DNA from: Billgrantia zhangzhouensis
Lineage (GTDB): Bacteria > Pseudomonadota > Gammaproteobacteria > Pseudomonadales > Halomonadaceae
Assembly (NCBI RefSeq): GCF_021404465.1
Contig: NZ_JABFTT010000016.1
Coordinates: 1 to 64,000, forward strand
DNA: 64,000 bases
Direction: 5' to 3'
The notes under the pieces were generated by a model, which was given only the letters and a program-made list of their open reading frames with translations, searched no databases and was not told the origin of the DNA. The translations under genes were made by a program, and so were the position numbers. Shown piece after piece: positions 27,587-39,286 of the stretch. Position 1 is the stretch's first letter, and each line of letters starts with the position of its first letter.

Positions 27587-28072
27587 TTTTACACTCTAGT
27601 CTTGTGGGTAGTAGTTAATATAGTTTCCGGTAAGTGAGTTTTAAGACTTCTTGATGGTTCCTGGGTGGTGCCGAATTTATCACTCGTAGAGTAGTTTTAG
27701 GAATAAGAGAATTGATGATGCAACTTATTGTTCCCCTATGTCCAGATGCTAGTGGTCGGACCCTTATGGTCGGCTTTCAAATGATTGATTACACAGAGAA
27801 ACCTGCGAGAGCAGCAGGGTTGCAGGAGGATCGGTTCTATGAGGAGCATGGAAACTGGCTAGGCCATCTGATTTATCGCTTTTTTGAGATCTGTACGACC
27901 TGATGTCTCGAAAACCTCTGTGAGGTCAGCTCAACCGGGAGGAGCGCTGCCAACATTTTGTTAGCCTTGGCCTGATTTTTCTTCAGTGCACGTCTAGCCC
28001 TCGTTCGTATACGTTGCTATTAGCCCCGCAAATCTTGTGGCAGAGAATAACTTTGCAATGTGAAGAGGTGCT
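27587..28072. other. Intergenic region upstream of the CoA transferase
   Basis: About 490 bases. A 63-codon frame at 27712-27903 has a poor start context and no recognisable similarity, so I do not call it. The segment is AT-richer than the flanking genes and presumably carries the promoter of the 28-37 kb operon; GAAGAGGTG just before 28073 is the ribosome-binding site of the CoA transferase. Confidence 0.35.
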
Positions 28073-29287
28073 ATGTCTCCCCCCTTTGAAGGCATTCGTG
28101 TCATTGATGCCACCCACGTGCTGGCCGGCCCATTCGCGACGTATCAACTCGCTGTGCTGGGGGCGGATGTCATCAAGGTGGAGTCGCCATCGGACCCTGA
28201 CCAGGCGCGCCTGCAAGGGTCTGACAGGGAGCTGAACGATATCGGCATGGGTACGGCATTCATGTCCCAGGCCAGCAACAAGAAGGCCGTTGCCATCGAC
28301 TTCAAGAAGCCCGAAGGGCAACGAATCATGAAGAGGCTGTTGGCAACGGCCGATGTGTTCGTCGAGAACTACCGCCCGGGCGCCCTGGAAAAGCTTGGGT
28401 TGGGATATGAAGATCTGGCCGCCATCAATCCGGCGTTGATCTACTGTTCCATCTCTGCCTTTGGCTCCACGGGGCCGCGCCGGGAGCTCACGGCCTACGA
28501 TAATGTCATTCAAGCCTTCTCGGGCATGATGGCAATGACAGGAGACCGTCAGACGGGGCCGCTCAAGAGCGGTGCACCGGTCGTCGACTATGCCACCGGT
28601 ACGACAGCGGCATTTTCCATTGCCTCGGCGCTTTTTCAGCGTGAGCGGAATGGTGGGAAAGGGCAGTTCATCGATGTGTCGATGTTGGACACGGCCCTGA
28701 TGCTGACAAGTCCCTATTTGACCGCACTGCTGTGGAACGGAAAAGAGCCGGAGCCAAAGGGCAATACGTTTCCTTTCGCCACGATCGGTTGTTACCACGC
28801 CTCCGATGAGCCGTTGATGATTGCTGCGTCCAACCTGACGCAGCAGAAGCGTCTGTGGACGGCGCTGGGGCGGGAGGACATGATCAAGGAGAACAACAAC
28901 CAGCGCCTCGATAGCCATGAGGAAGAAGCCAAGGTCATTGCTGAAATCATCAGTACCATGACGGCGGACTACTGGGAGACGTTCCTGCAGGAGCGGCGCA
29001 TTCCGGCGGCGAGGATCAGGCGCCTGGAGGAAACCCTGGCCGACCCTCACGTCGGCGCGAGGGGCATGTTGCACAGCCAGCCCATCGAGGAGAACGATGA
29101 GCGTGCGCTGGTCGTGCCGATCTCGGCGTTTACGATGTCCGCGGGTGAGCGGCGTATCACGTCTCCACCGCAAAAGGTCGGCGCCCAGACGGCGGAACTG
29201 CTCGCCAGCCTGGGTTATTCAGTGGACGATCTTCATGCCCTGAAAGCCGCTGGGGTCATTGGCGGTGCATTGGATGAGATTCGTTAG
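28073..29287 (+). CDS. CaiB/BaiF family (type III) CoA transferase
   Basis: A 404-residue family III CoA transferase that moves CoA between carboxylic acids. The family start (FEGIRVIDATHVLAGPF) is followed by the catalytic Asp172 in GAPVVDYATG and the long C-terminal fold ending with PPQKVGAQT-type segments. It is first in a co-directional set with MmgE/PrpD, TctC, enoyl-CoA hydratase, acyl-CoA synthetase and FadB-like genes, pointing to CoA activation of an imported carboxylate. Substrate not evident. Confidence 0.9.
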   Translation: MSPPFEGIRVIDATHVLAGPFATYQLAVLGADVIKVESPSDPDQARLQGSDRELNDIGMGTAFMSQASNKKAVAIDFKKPEGQRIMKRLLATADVFVENYRPGALEKLGLGYEDLAAINPALIYCSISAFGSTGPRRELTAYDNVIQAFSGMMAMTGDRQTGPLKSGAPVVDYATGTTAAFSIASALFQRERNGGKGQFIDVSMLDTALMLTSPYLTALLWNGKEPEPKGNTFPFATIGCYHASDEPLMIAASNLTQQKRLWTALGREDMIKENNNQRLDSHEEEAKVIAEIISTMTADYWETFLQERRIPAARIRRLEETLADPHVGARGMLHSQPIEENDERALVVPISAFTMSAGERRITSPPQKVGAQTAELLASLGYSVDDLHALKAAGVIGGALDEIR

Positions 29288-29296
29288 GTGACCGCA

Positions 29297-30643
29297 ATGA
29301 ACCATCCTATCGAATGCCTGGCACGGGTGGCAGACGAGTGGCAGCGCCGACCTTTGCCTCCTGAGGTGGATTGGGCGACACGCCGCGCGCTGTTGGATTG
29401 GTTTGCCACCACGCTACCGGGCACTCGCCACGCACCTGCCACGCTGCTCTCCAAGGCGTTTGCCAGCACGCGGGGCGGCGGCAAGGCAGTGTGCTATGTC
29501 GACGGGCTGCAGGGCGCGCCACGCCATGCTGCCCTGTTGAACGCCACTGCCAGCCATACGGTCGAGTTCGACGATATCTTCAAGGACGGCGGCTACCACC
29601 CCGGCAGCTCCACCATCTCCGCCGCGCTTGCAGTCGCACAGGATATCGGCGCATCTCGCGAGCAGCTGCACCGTGCCATTATCGGCGGCTACGAAGTCGG
29701 CTGCCGTATCGCGCTGGCCATTCAGCCAAGCCACTACACCTACTGGCATACCTCGGCCACCGTGGGCACCATCGGCGCGGCAGTCTCTACGGCGATGCTC
29801 CTCGGCGCCAGCCAGCCGCAAATCGGCCACGCCATCGCCCTCTCGAGCAGCTTCGCCGGCGGACATCAACAAAACCTGCAAGGCGAAGGCATGGCCAAGC
29901 CGCTGCACGCCGGTCATGCGGCGGATGCGGGAATCCTGGCCGGAATGGCCGCCGCCCAAGGCGTGACGGCATCGCTCGACAGCCTGCATGCGCCTAACGG
30001 CTTCGCCGCGGCAACCAGCGACTCCAGCGGAGATTGGAAAGCCGCGCTGGATGGCATCGGCAACTGGACGCCCATCACGCGCATGACGATCAAGAATCAC
30101 GGCTGCTGTGGGCATATCTTCCCGGCGCTCGATGGACTGAAGGTGCTCAGGGAAAGAGAGAACATACCCCTTGACCAGATCCAGAGAATCCACATCGAGG
30201 GATATGGCGCTACCTACTCGATGTGCAATCGGCCCGTCCCGAACACGGCCCAGGAAGCCAGGTTCAGCCTGCAGTATTGCGTTGCTGCCTTTTTGCTATC
30301 AGGAAAAGTCAGGCTGCAGGCGTTCGAAAGCGCGATGCTGAACGATGCGCGAATGCGTGACCTGATGAAAAAGGTGACGGTGTCGGAGAGGCAGGACATT
30401 GCCAAAGCATACCCCGCGAAGCGGATGGCCAACATCATTGTGACGACCGCCGATGGGAAGGAGGTCTCCCATTTCCAGGAATCTCGCAAGGGAGACCCGG
30501 AAGATCCCATGTCGGATGATGAGCTGATCGAGAAATACGATGAGTTGACGACAGGCATCCTTCCACGGCCCGAACTCGAGAAGATCAAGGGCAACATCAT
30601 GTGGGGTAATGAGCTGCCTGGCGGGCTTGGGTTGTCGATCTAG
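29297..30643 (+). CDS. MmgE/PrpD family protein
   Basis: A 448-residue member of the MmgE/PrpD fold (2-methylcitrate dehydratase, cis-aconitate decarboxylase, iminodisuccinate epimerase). HTVEFDDIFKDGGYHPGSS near residue 85-105 and KPLHAGHAADAGILAGMAA are the hallmark active-site blocks; KNHGCCGHIFPALDG follows. I chose ATG 29297 because AGGTGA at 29286-29291 is well placed; a GTG at 29288 is possible. It begins 10 nt after the CoA transferase. The reaction is likely a lyase or isomerase step on a dicarboxylate or tricarboxylate, by family. Confidence 0.88.
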   Translation: MNHPIECLARVADEWQRRPLPPEVDWATRRALLDWFATTLPGTRHAPATLLSKAFASTRGGGKAVCYVDGLQGAPRHAALLNATASHTVEFDDIFKDGGYHPGSSTISAALAVAQDIGASREQLHRAIIGGYEVGCRIALAIQPSHYTYWHTSATVGTIGAAVSTAMLLGASQPQIGHAIALSSSFAGGHQQNLQGEGMAKPLHAGHAADAGILAGMAAAQGVTASLDSLHAPNGFAAATSDSSGDWKAALDGIGNWTPITRMTIKNHGCCGHIFPALDGLKVLRERENIPLDQIQRIHIEGYGATYSMCNRPVPNTAQEARFSLQYCVAAFLLSGKVRLQAFESAMLNDARMRDLMKKVTVSERQDIAKAYPAKRMANIIVTTADGKEVSHFQESRKGDPEDPMSDDELIEKYDELTTGILPRPELEKIKGNIMWGNELPGGLGLSI

Positions 30644-30768
30644 CATTCACTGAACCAAAGGTTGGCCAAGCACCAATTTATCGTCGGTGGAAGCGTTTTT
30701 TAGGTCATGCCAGCATTGGTCAGTGTTGATGCTTGGTTCTTGTAATTGATAAAAGTGAGGTGAAGAAA

Positions 30769-31767
30769 ATGAACAATAACTTCAAGAGCACGGTTTCGAA
30801 AACGGTTTTTAACGTTGCCGCCATTTCGTTGTTGACCGTAACTTCTGCCGGTAACCTTGCGGTCGCAGACGAGGGTGACTGGCCGTCAGGTCCAGTGAAT
30901 CTCGTCATGCATACTCAGGCGGGTGGTTCGGCGGACGTATTCATCCGAACGCTAGCTGAAACGATGGAACCCCAGATTGGGCAGCAGATCGTCGTTATCA
31001 ATTCGCCGGGCGGCGCGGGTGCCACCCAGATGTCCCGTATTCGCAGTGCGAAGCCCGACGGCCTGACACTGGGCATCAATACGCTTTCCCACTTCACCGG
31101 GATGCTGACCAATCTCAACGGTGTTTTCGAGCTGGATGACTTTGCCTGGATCGCCTCGGCGCAGGAAGACGTGCATATCGTCTTCTCCAGAAGCGAGACG
31201 GGTATCGAGAGCGTTGGCGAGCTGCTCGAGAAAGCCGGAAATGGAAGCGAGAAAGTCAGCGTAGGAGGATTCGGCCCGGAAGGTTCCACGCAGCATATCG
31301 CCATTTCCATGCTCGAGAACGAGGCCGATGTCGAATTCGAGTGGATCGCCTATAACGGCACGCCCGACATCATTGCCGCTGTCATGGGTGGTCACGTGGA
31401 CGTTGGGATCTCCAACCTCAGTGCGTTAAAGAGCTTTTTCGATGCCGATCGGATTCAAGGAGTCGGTGTCATTGCGGAGGAAAGACTGGAAGGACTGCCG
31501 GACGTTCCCACCTTCGCAGAGCAAGGAGTCGACATCGATACCGGTTGGGTTCAGGTTCGCGGCGTTTTCGGTCCCGCCGGCATCCCGATGGAGACGCAGC
31601 AGCAGATCGCCGATGCATTCCATGAGGCCATGCGCTCCGAACATTACCAAGCGTATGCACGTAATGCCGGGGTCACCGATTCATGGATGGGCCCGGAAGA
31701 GTATACGGAGTTTGCAAGAAGGATAAGTGAAGTCGCCAAGGGTGAATTGGAAAAGTCTGGCGAATAG
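30769..31767 (+). CDS. Tripartite tricarboxylate transporter substrate-binding protein (TctC family)
   Basis: A 332-residue periplasmic receptor of the TTT family with a signal peptide (cleavage around AVADEGDW). NSPGGAGATQMSRI is the family ligand-loop signature, and FAEQGVDIDTGWVQVRGVFG is typical of the C-terminal lobe. ATG 30769 follows GAGGTGA. The cognate small and large membrane subunits are 5.4 kb downstream (37148-39163), with three catabolic genes in between, so transport and breakdown are probably co-regulated. Confidence 0.88.
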   Translation: MNNNFKSTVSKTVFNVAAISLLTVTSAGNLAVADEGDWPSGPVNLVMHTQAGGSADVFIRTLAETMEPQIGQQIVVINSPGGAGATQMSRIRSAKPDGLTLGINTLSHFTGMLTNLNGVFELDDFAWIASAQEDVHIVFSRSETGIESVGELLEKAGNGSEKVSVGGFGPEGSTQHIAISMLENEADVEFEWIAYNGTPDIIAAVMGGHVDVGISNLSALKSFFDADRIQGVGVIAEERLEGLPDVPTFAEQGVDIDTGWVQVRGVFGPAGIPMETQQQIADAFHEAMRSEHYQAYARNAGVTDSWMGPEEYTEFARRISEVAKGELEKSGE

Positions 31768-32019
31768 AAGATTGATACCGTCGGTGCGGCAAGGTTGATA
31801 CTTCTGCCACACTGATTTCCTCAGAGTTGCGTGTCCTGTTTTATGCCCCGTTCTTCTCCTGTGGCTCTTTAGGGGTTCCCCTTGGCCATGGGCGGGGCCT
31901 TTTCTTTCCTTTGATTGAAGTGCGGGCAGGCAATGGCCTGGGTTTTATCGGGAAAGCCGTTGGGCTTCATTCTTTAAATAACTTTTTACATGACGGCTGT
32001 CATTCAAGAGGGGTGTGTC

Positions 32020-32817
32020 ATGAGCCAGAACGAGCTGGTCAACTTTACGCTGGATGACGGAATTGCCCTGCTGACGCTGAACCGTCCCGACAAGCGCAAC
32101 GCCATGAGCGATGCCATGCGGGCCGAGCTGGTGGAGCATCTGCTTGCGATCCGCACCGATCGCGCCATTCGCGCCTTGGTCATCACAGGGAGCGGCAAGG
32201 GTTTTTGTGCCGGCGGCGACATCGCAGGCATGAAAACGCGGATGGAAGCCGACCCTGCCACGGTGGGATTCAACGGCTGGGAGCGACAGCAGGGCGTGCA
32301 CTACGCCGCCAGCCTGCTGCTGAACCTGCCGATTCCCACCGTGGCGGCCGTGAACGGCTCGGCGGCGGGGCTGGGCGCGGACCTGGCCCTCTCTTGTGAC
32401 TTCGTCGTGGCATCCGAGCATGCCCACTTCACCTGGGCCTACATCGCCCGTGGGCTGGTGCCGGATGGCGGCGGCATGTACTTCCTGCCCCGTCGTGTCG
32501 GCCTGGCGCGTGCCAAGGCGCTGATCTTCAGCGGTCGCCGTGTGAATGCCGAAGAGGCCCTGCAGCTGGGCATCGCGGATCGGCTTTGCAGCGCCGACGA
32601 GCTGTTGGGCTCGGCCCGGGCCATGGCGGACGAGATGAGCAGTGGCTCGCGTACGGCGATTGCCCTGACCAAGTCGGTCATCAACAAGAGCTACGAGATG
32701 TCCGAGCACCAAGTATTCGCCGAGGGCAGCAAGGCCCAGGGCATCTGTTACACCTCCGAGGAGCATCGCCGCTCGGTGCAGGCCTTTCTCGATCGCATGA
32801 AGGAGGCGCAGCAGTGA
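32020..32817 (+). CDS. Enoyl-CoA hydratase/isomerase (crotonase) family
   Basis: A 265-residue crotonase. LTLNRPDKRNAMSDAM, KGFCAGGDIAGM (oxyanion hole), VNGSAAGLGADLALSCDF and the GLVPDGGG segment are present. The catalytic Glu positions of classic hydratases appear as Ala/Asp-type residues (GADLALS; IARGLVPDGG), so an isomerase-like reaction rather than hydration is possible. Its TGA overlaps the GTG start of the next gene (GTGA), showing tight coupling with the acyl-CoA synthetase. Confidence 0.88.
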   Translation: MSQNELVNFTLDDGIALLTLNRPDKRNAMSDAMRAELVEHLLAIRTDRAIRALVITGSGKGFCAGGDIAGMKTRMEADPATVGFNGWERQQGVHYAASLLLNLPIPTVAAVNGSAAGLGADLALSCDFVVASEHAHFTWAYIARGLVPDGGGMYFLPRRVGLARAKALIFSGRRVNAEEALQLGIADRLCSADELLGSARAMADEMSSGSRTAIALTKSVINKSYEMSEHQVFAEGSKAQGICYTSEEHRRSVQAFLDRMKEAQQ

Positions 32818-34938
32818 ACCAAATACCAGCAGTGAACCAGATCGATGCCCTCCTCAATCCAAGAAGTATTGCGGTGATCGGTGCCTCTGCCGATCCGAAG
32901 AAAACCTCGGGCCTGCCCGTTTCCTACCTGATCAAGCATGGCTTCGGGGGGCCGATCTATCCGGTCAATCCCAAGGCCGACGAGATCCAGGGCCTCACCT
33001 GCTACCCGAGCGTGGAGGCGCTGCCTGAGGCCCCGGATGTCGGCCTGGTGCTGCTCAATGCCAGGCGCAGCATCGATGCGGTTCGCGGACTGGCGCAGTT
33101 GGGCTGCAAGGCCGCGGTGGTGCTCGCCAGCGGCTATGCGGAGGCGGGGGAAGAGGGCCAGGATCTTCAGGCGCAGCTGAAGGAGGCCGCCGGTTCCATG
33201 CGTATCCTGGGGCCGAACACCATCGGCCTGGTCAACCTGACGGCCGGCATTCCCCTTTCCGCCAGCGGGGCATTGGAGGTCAGCGAGCTGCCTGCCGGCA
33301 GCGTGGCGGTGGTCTCGCAGAGCGGCGGCATCCTGGGGGCGCTGCTCTCGCGTGCGGCGGGCCGCGGCATCGGTCTCTCCTCGCTCATCTCCACCAGCAA
33401 CGAGGTGGATCTGGAGGTGAGCGATTTCGTCGAGTACCTGATCGACGATCCCAGCACCAAGGTGATTGCGCTCTATCTGGAGAGCATTCGCCACCCTGCG
33501 CGCTTCCGTGAGGTGGCGATGCGGGCCCGCGAAGCAGGCAAGCCGCTGGTGGTGTTCAAGATCGGGCGCTCCGAGGCGGGCGCCAGCGCCGCCAGCTCGC
33601 ACACCGGAGCACTGGCGGGAGAAGACCACGTCTACGATGCCTTCTTCCGTGAGCTCGGCGTCATTCGCGTCAACACCTTCGATGAATTCCTCGACGTGCC
33701 CGCTGTCCTGGTGGCCGGCCGCCAGCTGGCGGGGCGCCGCGTCGCCGTGCTGACCTCCACCGGCGGTGCCGGTACCCTCATCGCCGACAGCCTGGGCATC
33801 AATGGCTTCGAGACGCCGCCACCGGATCAGGCCACCGCGGAGAAACTGCGCGCCCTGCAGGGCGATACGCCAACGGCACTAGACCGCAACCCCATCGACG
33901 TGACCCTGGCGGGGCTGCAGCCCGATCTGCTGCGGCAAGCGATTCGCATCCTGCTCGAAAGCGACAGCTACGACGCCCTGATCGTGATCATCGGTTCCTC
34001 GGGCCTGGCCATGCCGGACCTCGTGGTCGGGGCGATCAGCGATAGCCTCGATTCCAGCGACAAGCCGGTGCTGGCTTACGTCAGCCCCTATGCGCCGAAT
34101 ACGCTACAGCGCCTGAACCGGGCGGCGATTCCCGGCTTCAGCTCGCCGGAAAGTTGCAGTGCAGTGCTCGAAGCCCTGCACATCACCAGTCAGCCGCTGA
34201 AGGCTGGGGCCAGCCAGCCGAGCGTCCAACTGCCCGACGTGAGCGGCCTGCCCCAGGGCGCGATCGACGAGGCCGCCGCCAAGCAGCTGTTTGCCGAGGC
34301 GGGCATTGCCGTACCGCCGAGCCGTGTCGTGCACACGCGCGAGGAGGCCGAGCGCGCCGCCAGTGAAGTGGGAGCGCCGGTCGTGCTGAAGGTGCTGGAC
34401 GCCAACCTGCTGCACAAGAGCGACATCGGCGGCGTGGCGCTGCACCTGAATGCGGACACGATCGGCGATCGCCTGGAGCAGATGACGCACCAGGTGAAAT
34501 CCCACGTGGGGCGCCGTCCCGACGCCTACCTGGTGGAGGCGATGGTGTCGGGCGGCCACGAGCTGATCCTGGGGGCCAATCGCGATGCCCTGGGCACGGC
34601 CATCCTGCTGGGTGCCGGTGGCGTCACCGCCGAGCTATTCAAGGACACCGCCATCCGGCTGCTACCGGCCCAGGGCGGTCTCACGCTGGAACAGGCCAGG
34701 GAGATGATGCAGCAGCTGACCACCTGGCCCCTGCTCGACGGTTATCGCGGTGCGCCGCGGCGCGATACCGAAGCGCTGGCGCAGGCGATCGTCAACTTCT
34801 CCGCCCTGATGGCGGCGCTGGGCGAGCGCCTGGTGACCTCGGAGATCAACCCGCTGTTCGTCCTGCCGGAAGGAGAGGGCGTGGTGGCGGCGGACGCGGT
34901 GCTCGTCCTCGATGAGGGCGGCGGGGAGGGCGGCTCCC

Positions 34939-34946
<8 letters not shown>
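32814..34946 (+). CDS. ADP-forming acyl-CoA synthetase (acetate--CoA ligase family)
   Basis: A 710-residue single-chain NDP-forming acyl-CoA synthetase. The N-terminal CoA-binding domain ([20 protein letters not shown]) is followed by succinyl-CoA-ligase-like domains with the phospho-His at residue 263 (SSHTGALAG). A C-terminal ATP-grasp domain ([20 protein letters not shown], ending EINPLFV) completes the chain. The GTG at 32814 is chosen because AAGGAGG at 32800-32806 is ideally spaced and it overlaps the upstream stop. It would convert an organic acid to its CoA ester, or the reverse, for the crotonase and FadB-like neighbours. Confidence 0.88.
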
Positions 34947-37020
<2,074 letters not shown>

Positions 37021-37147
37021 TTTGGCCCTAACGTTTACGTCGGTCGAGACTGAAGAATAGTCAGTTTCTGCGGATATGTTTCTGCGCCATGATGATGAAA
37101 AGGCTTGGATGAGCTGTTGAACATTACAAGAATTCTGGAGAGCGCCA

Positions 37148-37645
37148 ATGAGTGATTTGTCACATGACTCTGAAGCCAAGGACGATGTCGTTTCGGAGGT
37201 CAAGATAAGCAAAAAATGGTTTGAGGTTTTTGTTTATATCGTCCTTTTCCTGGTCAATGCCTTTTACTTCAAGGAGTCCTTGGGCCTGCCGGGGTCGCCG
37301 CGTGGTATTGGGGCCGGTGGATTTCCCTTCCTCGTCTCCCTGATCATCGGGGCATCGCTGATCGCGCTTCTCGGCGTGTCATTGGTTGCGCCAAGAAAGG
37401 GGGAAGTGGAGCCCTTCATTGCTGTTCGTCGCCCGGTGCAAGTCGTGTCGGTTATCGTCGTCATGCTCGCCATGGTTCTGTCTCTCCCGTGGACCGGGCC
37501 TCTTGTCGGTATTGCGCTACTTTCGCTGCTGGTGATGTGGCTGGGGGGCGAAAGACGTTATCTCCTGTTGCTTGGCCTACCGCCGCTGTTGTCCGTGGGT
37601 ATTTATGTCCTCTTCGTGCTGGTACTTGGCGTCTATTTCGATTGA
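37148..37645 (+). CDS. Tripartite tricarboxylate transporter small membrane subunit (TctB family)
   Basis: A 165-residue protein with four predicted membrane helices (about 28-45, 62-82, 105-125 and 132-160). The SLGLPGSPRGIGAGGFPFLVSL block is typical of TctB (DUF1468) proteins, which help couple the receptor TctC to the large subunit. The TctA gene starts 9 nt downstream of its stop. Confidence 0.88.
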   Translation: MSDLSHDSEAKDDVVSEVKISKKWFEVFVYIVLFLVNAFYFKESLGLPGSPRGIGAGGFPFLVSLIIGASLIALLGVSLVAPRKGEVEPFIAVRRPVQVVSVIVVMLAMVLSLPWTGPLVGIALLSLLVMWLGGERRYLLLLGLPPLLSVGIYVLFVLVLGVYFD

Positions 37646-37654
37646 GGTGTGATC

Positions 37655-39163
37655 ATGATTGACAATCTCCTGATAGGCCTGGATGCCTTTGCGAATCCGA
37701 TGGTTCCCCTCGGCCTCGTCGCGGGCGCCCTCATCGGTTACCTGATCGGCGCCATTCCAGGCTTGGGGCCAAGCCTGGGTATCGCCCTGATGATCCCCTT
37801 TACCTATGGCATGGATCCCATCGTTTCCATCGTCATGCTGGTTTCCCTGTTCGCCGCGGCCGAGTACGGTGGCGCCATCTCCGGCATCCTGCTCAACTCC
37901 CCAGGTACGGCGGCGGCGGTTGCGACAGCCTGGGATGGCTACCCGCTGACCAAGCAGGGAAAGACGGGCATTGCGCTGAATATCTCCATCATCTCTTCGG
38001 GTGTGGGTATCTTTGCCAGCGCGGTTCTGCTGTTCCTTACCGCGGTGCCGCTTTCCGAATATGCGCTCAACTTCGGGCCTACTGCCTACTTCGCTCTCGC
38101 TCTTCTCGGCCTGAGCCTGGTCTCCAGCCTCTCCTCCGGCTCGCTGCTGAAAGGTGCCCTGGCCATGGGTATCGGGCTGGCCCTGGCCACGATCGGCCTG
38201 GATACCCAGACGGGGGTGCCTCGCTTCAGCTACCACGCCGATTTCTTCGAGGGCTTGCCCCTGGTGCCCGCCTTGCTGGGTCTGTTCGCCCTTTCCGAGG
38301 TGCTGTACATGATCGAGGCGGGGGCTAGCCATAAGACCAAGAACCAACCCATGAGCGGGATCCTGGCCGTACCTTTCAAGACGTTCTACAAGATGAAGAC
38401 GCTGTTCCTGAGGAGTTCTCTCATCGGCTACTTTGTCGGTGTGATACCCGGTGCAGGCGCTTCCGTCGGCTCCTTCGTCTCTTACGCCGTTGCCAAGCGT
38501 TTTTCCAAAAATCCTGAGCTGTTTGGCAAAGGCAGCTACGAGGGCATTGCGGCTTCGGAAACGGCGAACAACGCCTCGGTATCCGGGTCGCTGGCTCCAA
38601 TGCTGGCCCTGGGTATTCCGGGCTCTGCCACCACGGCCATCATGATCGGTGCGCTCATGATCCACGGCATACAGCCGGGACCCTTGCTGTTCACCACCAA
38701 CCCGCAGATCCCCTATACGGTCTTTGTCTCGCTGTGGATCAGTGTGCCGATCATGGTGTTCATCGGCCTGGCCGGCGCCAGGTTCTGGGCGAAAGTGGCC
38801 GATATTCCGCGCCCGGCGATAGCCGCCATCGTTGCCTCGATCAGCCTGATCGGCGCCTACGCATCCGAAAGCTCGATGTTCCCGGTCTATGTGGCGCTGG
38901 CATTCGGTGTCATCGGGTATGTACTGCGCAAGGCCAACATTCCCTTGGCTCCCGTCATCCTGGCTCTGGTACTGGGCGATATGCTGGAAACGAACCTTCG
39001 CCGTGCCCTTTCCATGTCGAATGGCGATGTGATGACATTCGTGACGAATCCCCTGAGTGCCACGCTGCTGGCGGTTGCGGTGCTATCGTTCGCCTTGCCG
39101 GCGCTGGGCGCTTTCCGTAACAAGATCAAAGGATTTCGTCGACAGCGCCCGATCGTCAGATAG
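37655..39163 (+). CDS. Tripartite tricarboxylate transporter large membrane subunit (TctA family)
   Basis: A 502-residue polytopic membrane protein, the conducting subunit of the TTT system. GAIPGLGPSLGIALMIPFTY and the mirrored GVIPGAGASVGSFVSYAVAK are the duplicated TctA signatures, and SALAP-like GSLAPMLALGIPGSATTAIM follows. ATG 37655 is chosen because GAGGTG lies 7 nt upstream. A terminator follows at 39193. Confidence 0.92.
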   Translation: MIDNLLIGLDAFANPMVPLGLVAGALIGYLIGAIPGLGPSLGIALMIPFTYGMDPIVSIVMLVSLFAAAEYGGAISGILLNSPGTAAAVATAWDGYPLTKQGKTGIALNISIISSGVGIFASAVLLFLTAVPLSEYALNFGPTAYFALALLGLSLVSSLSSGSLLKGALAMGIGLALATIGLDTQTGVPRFSYHADFFEGLPLVPALLGLFALSEVLYMIEAGASHKTKNQPMSGILAVPFKTFYKMKTLFLRSSLIGYFVGVIPGAGASVGSFVSYAVAKRFSKNPELFGKGSYEGIAASETANNASVSGSLAPMLALGIPGSATTAIMIGALMIHGIQPGPLLFTTNPQIPYTVFVSLWISVPIMVFIGLAGARFWAKVADIPRPAIAAIVASISLIGAYASESSMFPVYVALAFGVIGYVLRKANIPLAPVILALVLGDMLETNLRRALSMSNGDVMTFVTNPLSATLLAVAVLSFALPALGAFRNKIKGFRRQRPIVR

Positions 39164-39192
39164 CGGTGAACTGAAAAACTGTCGATAACGCT

Positions 39193-39222
39193 GGGGCGGG
39201 CGCGATGGGTGCCCGCCCCTTT
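39193..39222 (+). terminator. Terminator after the TctA gene
   Basis: A perfect 9-bp stem pairs GGGGCGGGC (39193-39201) with GCCCGCCCC (39211-39219) around a 9-nt loop; a short TTT follows. It separates the TTT operon from the MFS gene. Confidence 0.6.
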
Positions 39223-39286
39223 GAGTTTTCCGGTTCAATCGGCTCCAGCACTATCTCAGGAGCTTGGCACAAAGGGACAGCATGCG

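Noticed and set aside
27712..27903. 63-codon open frame with tandem ATG
   Set aside because: No similarity recognised and weak start context; could be a gene relic but unsupported.
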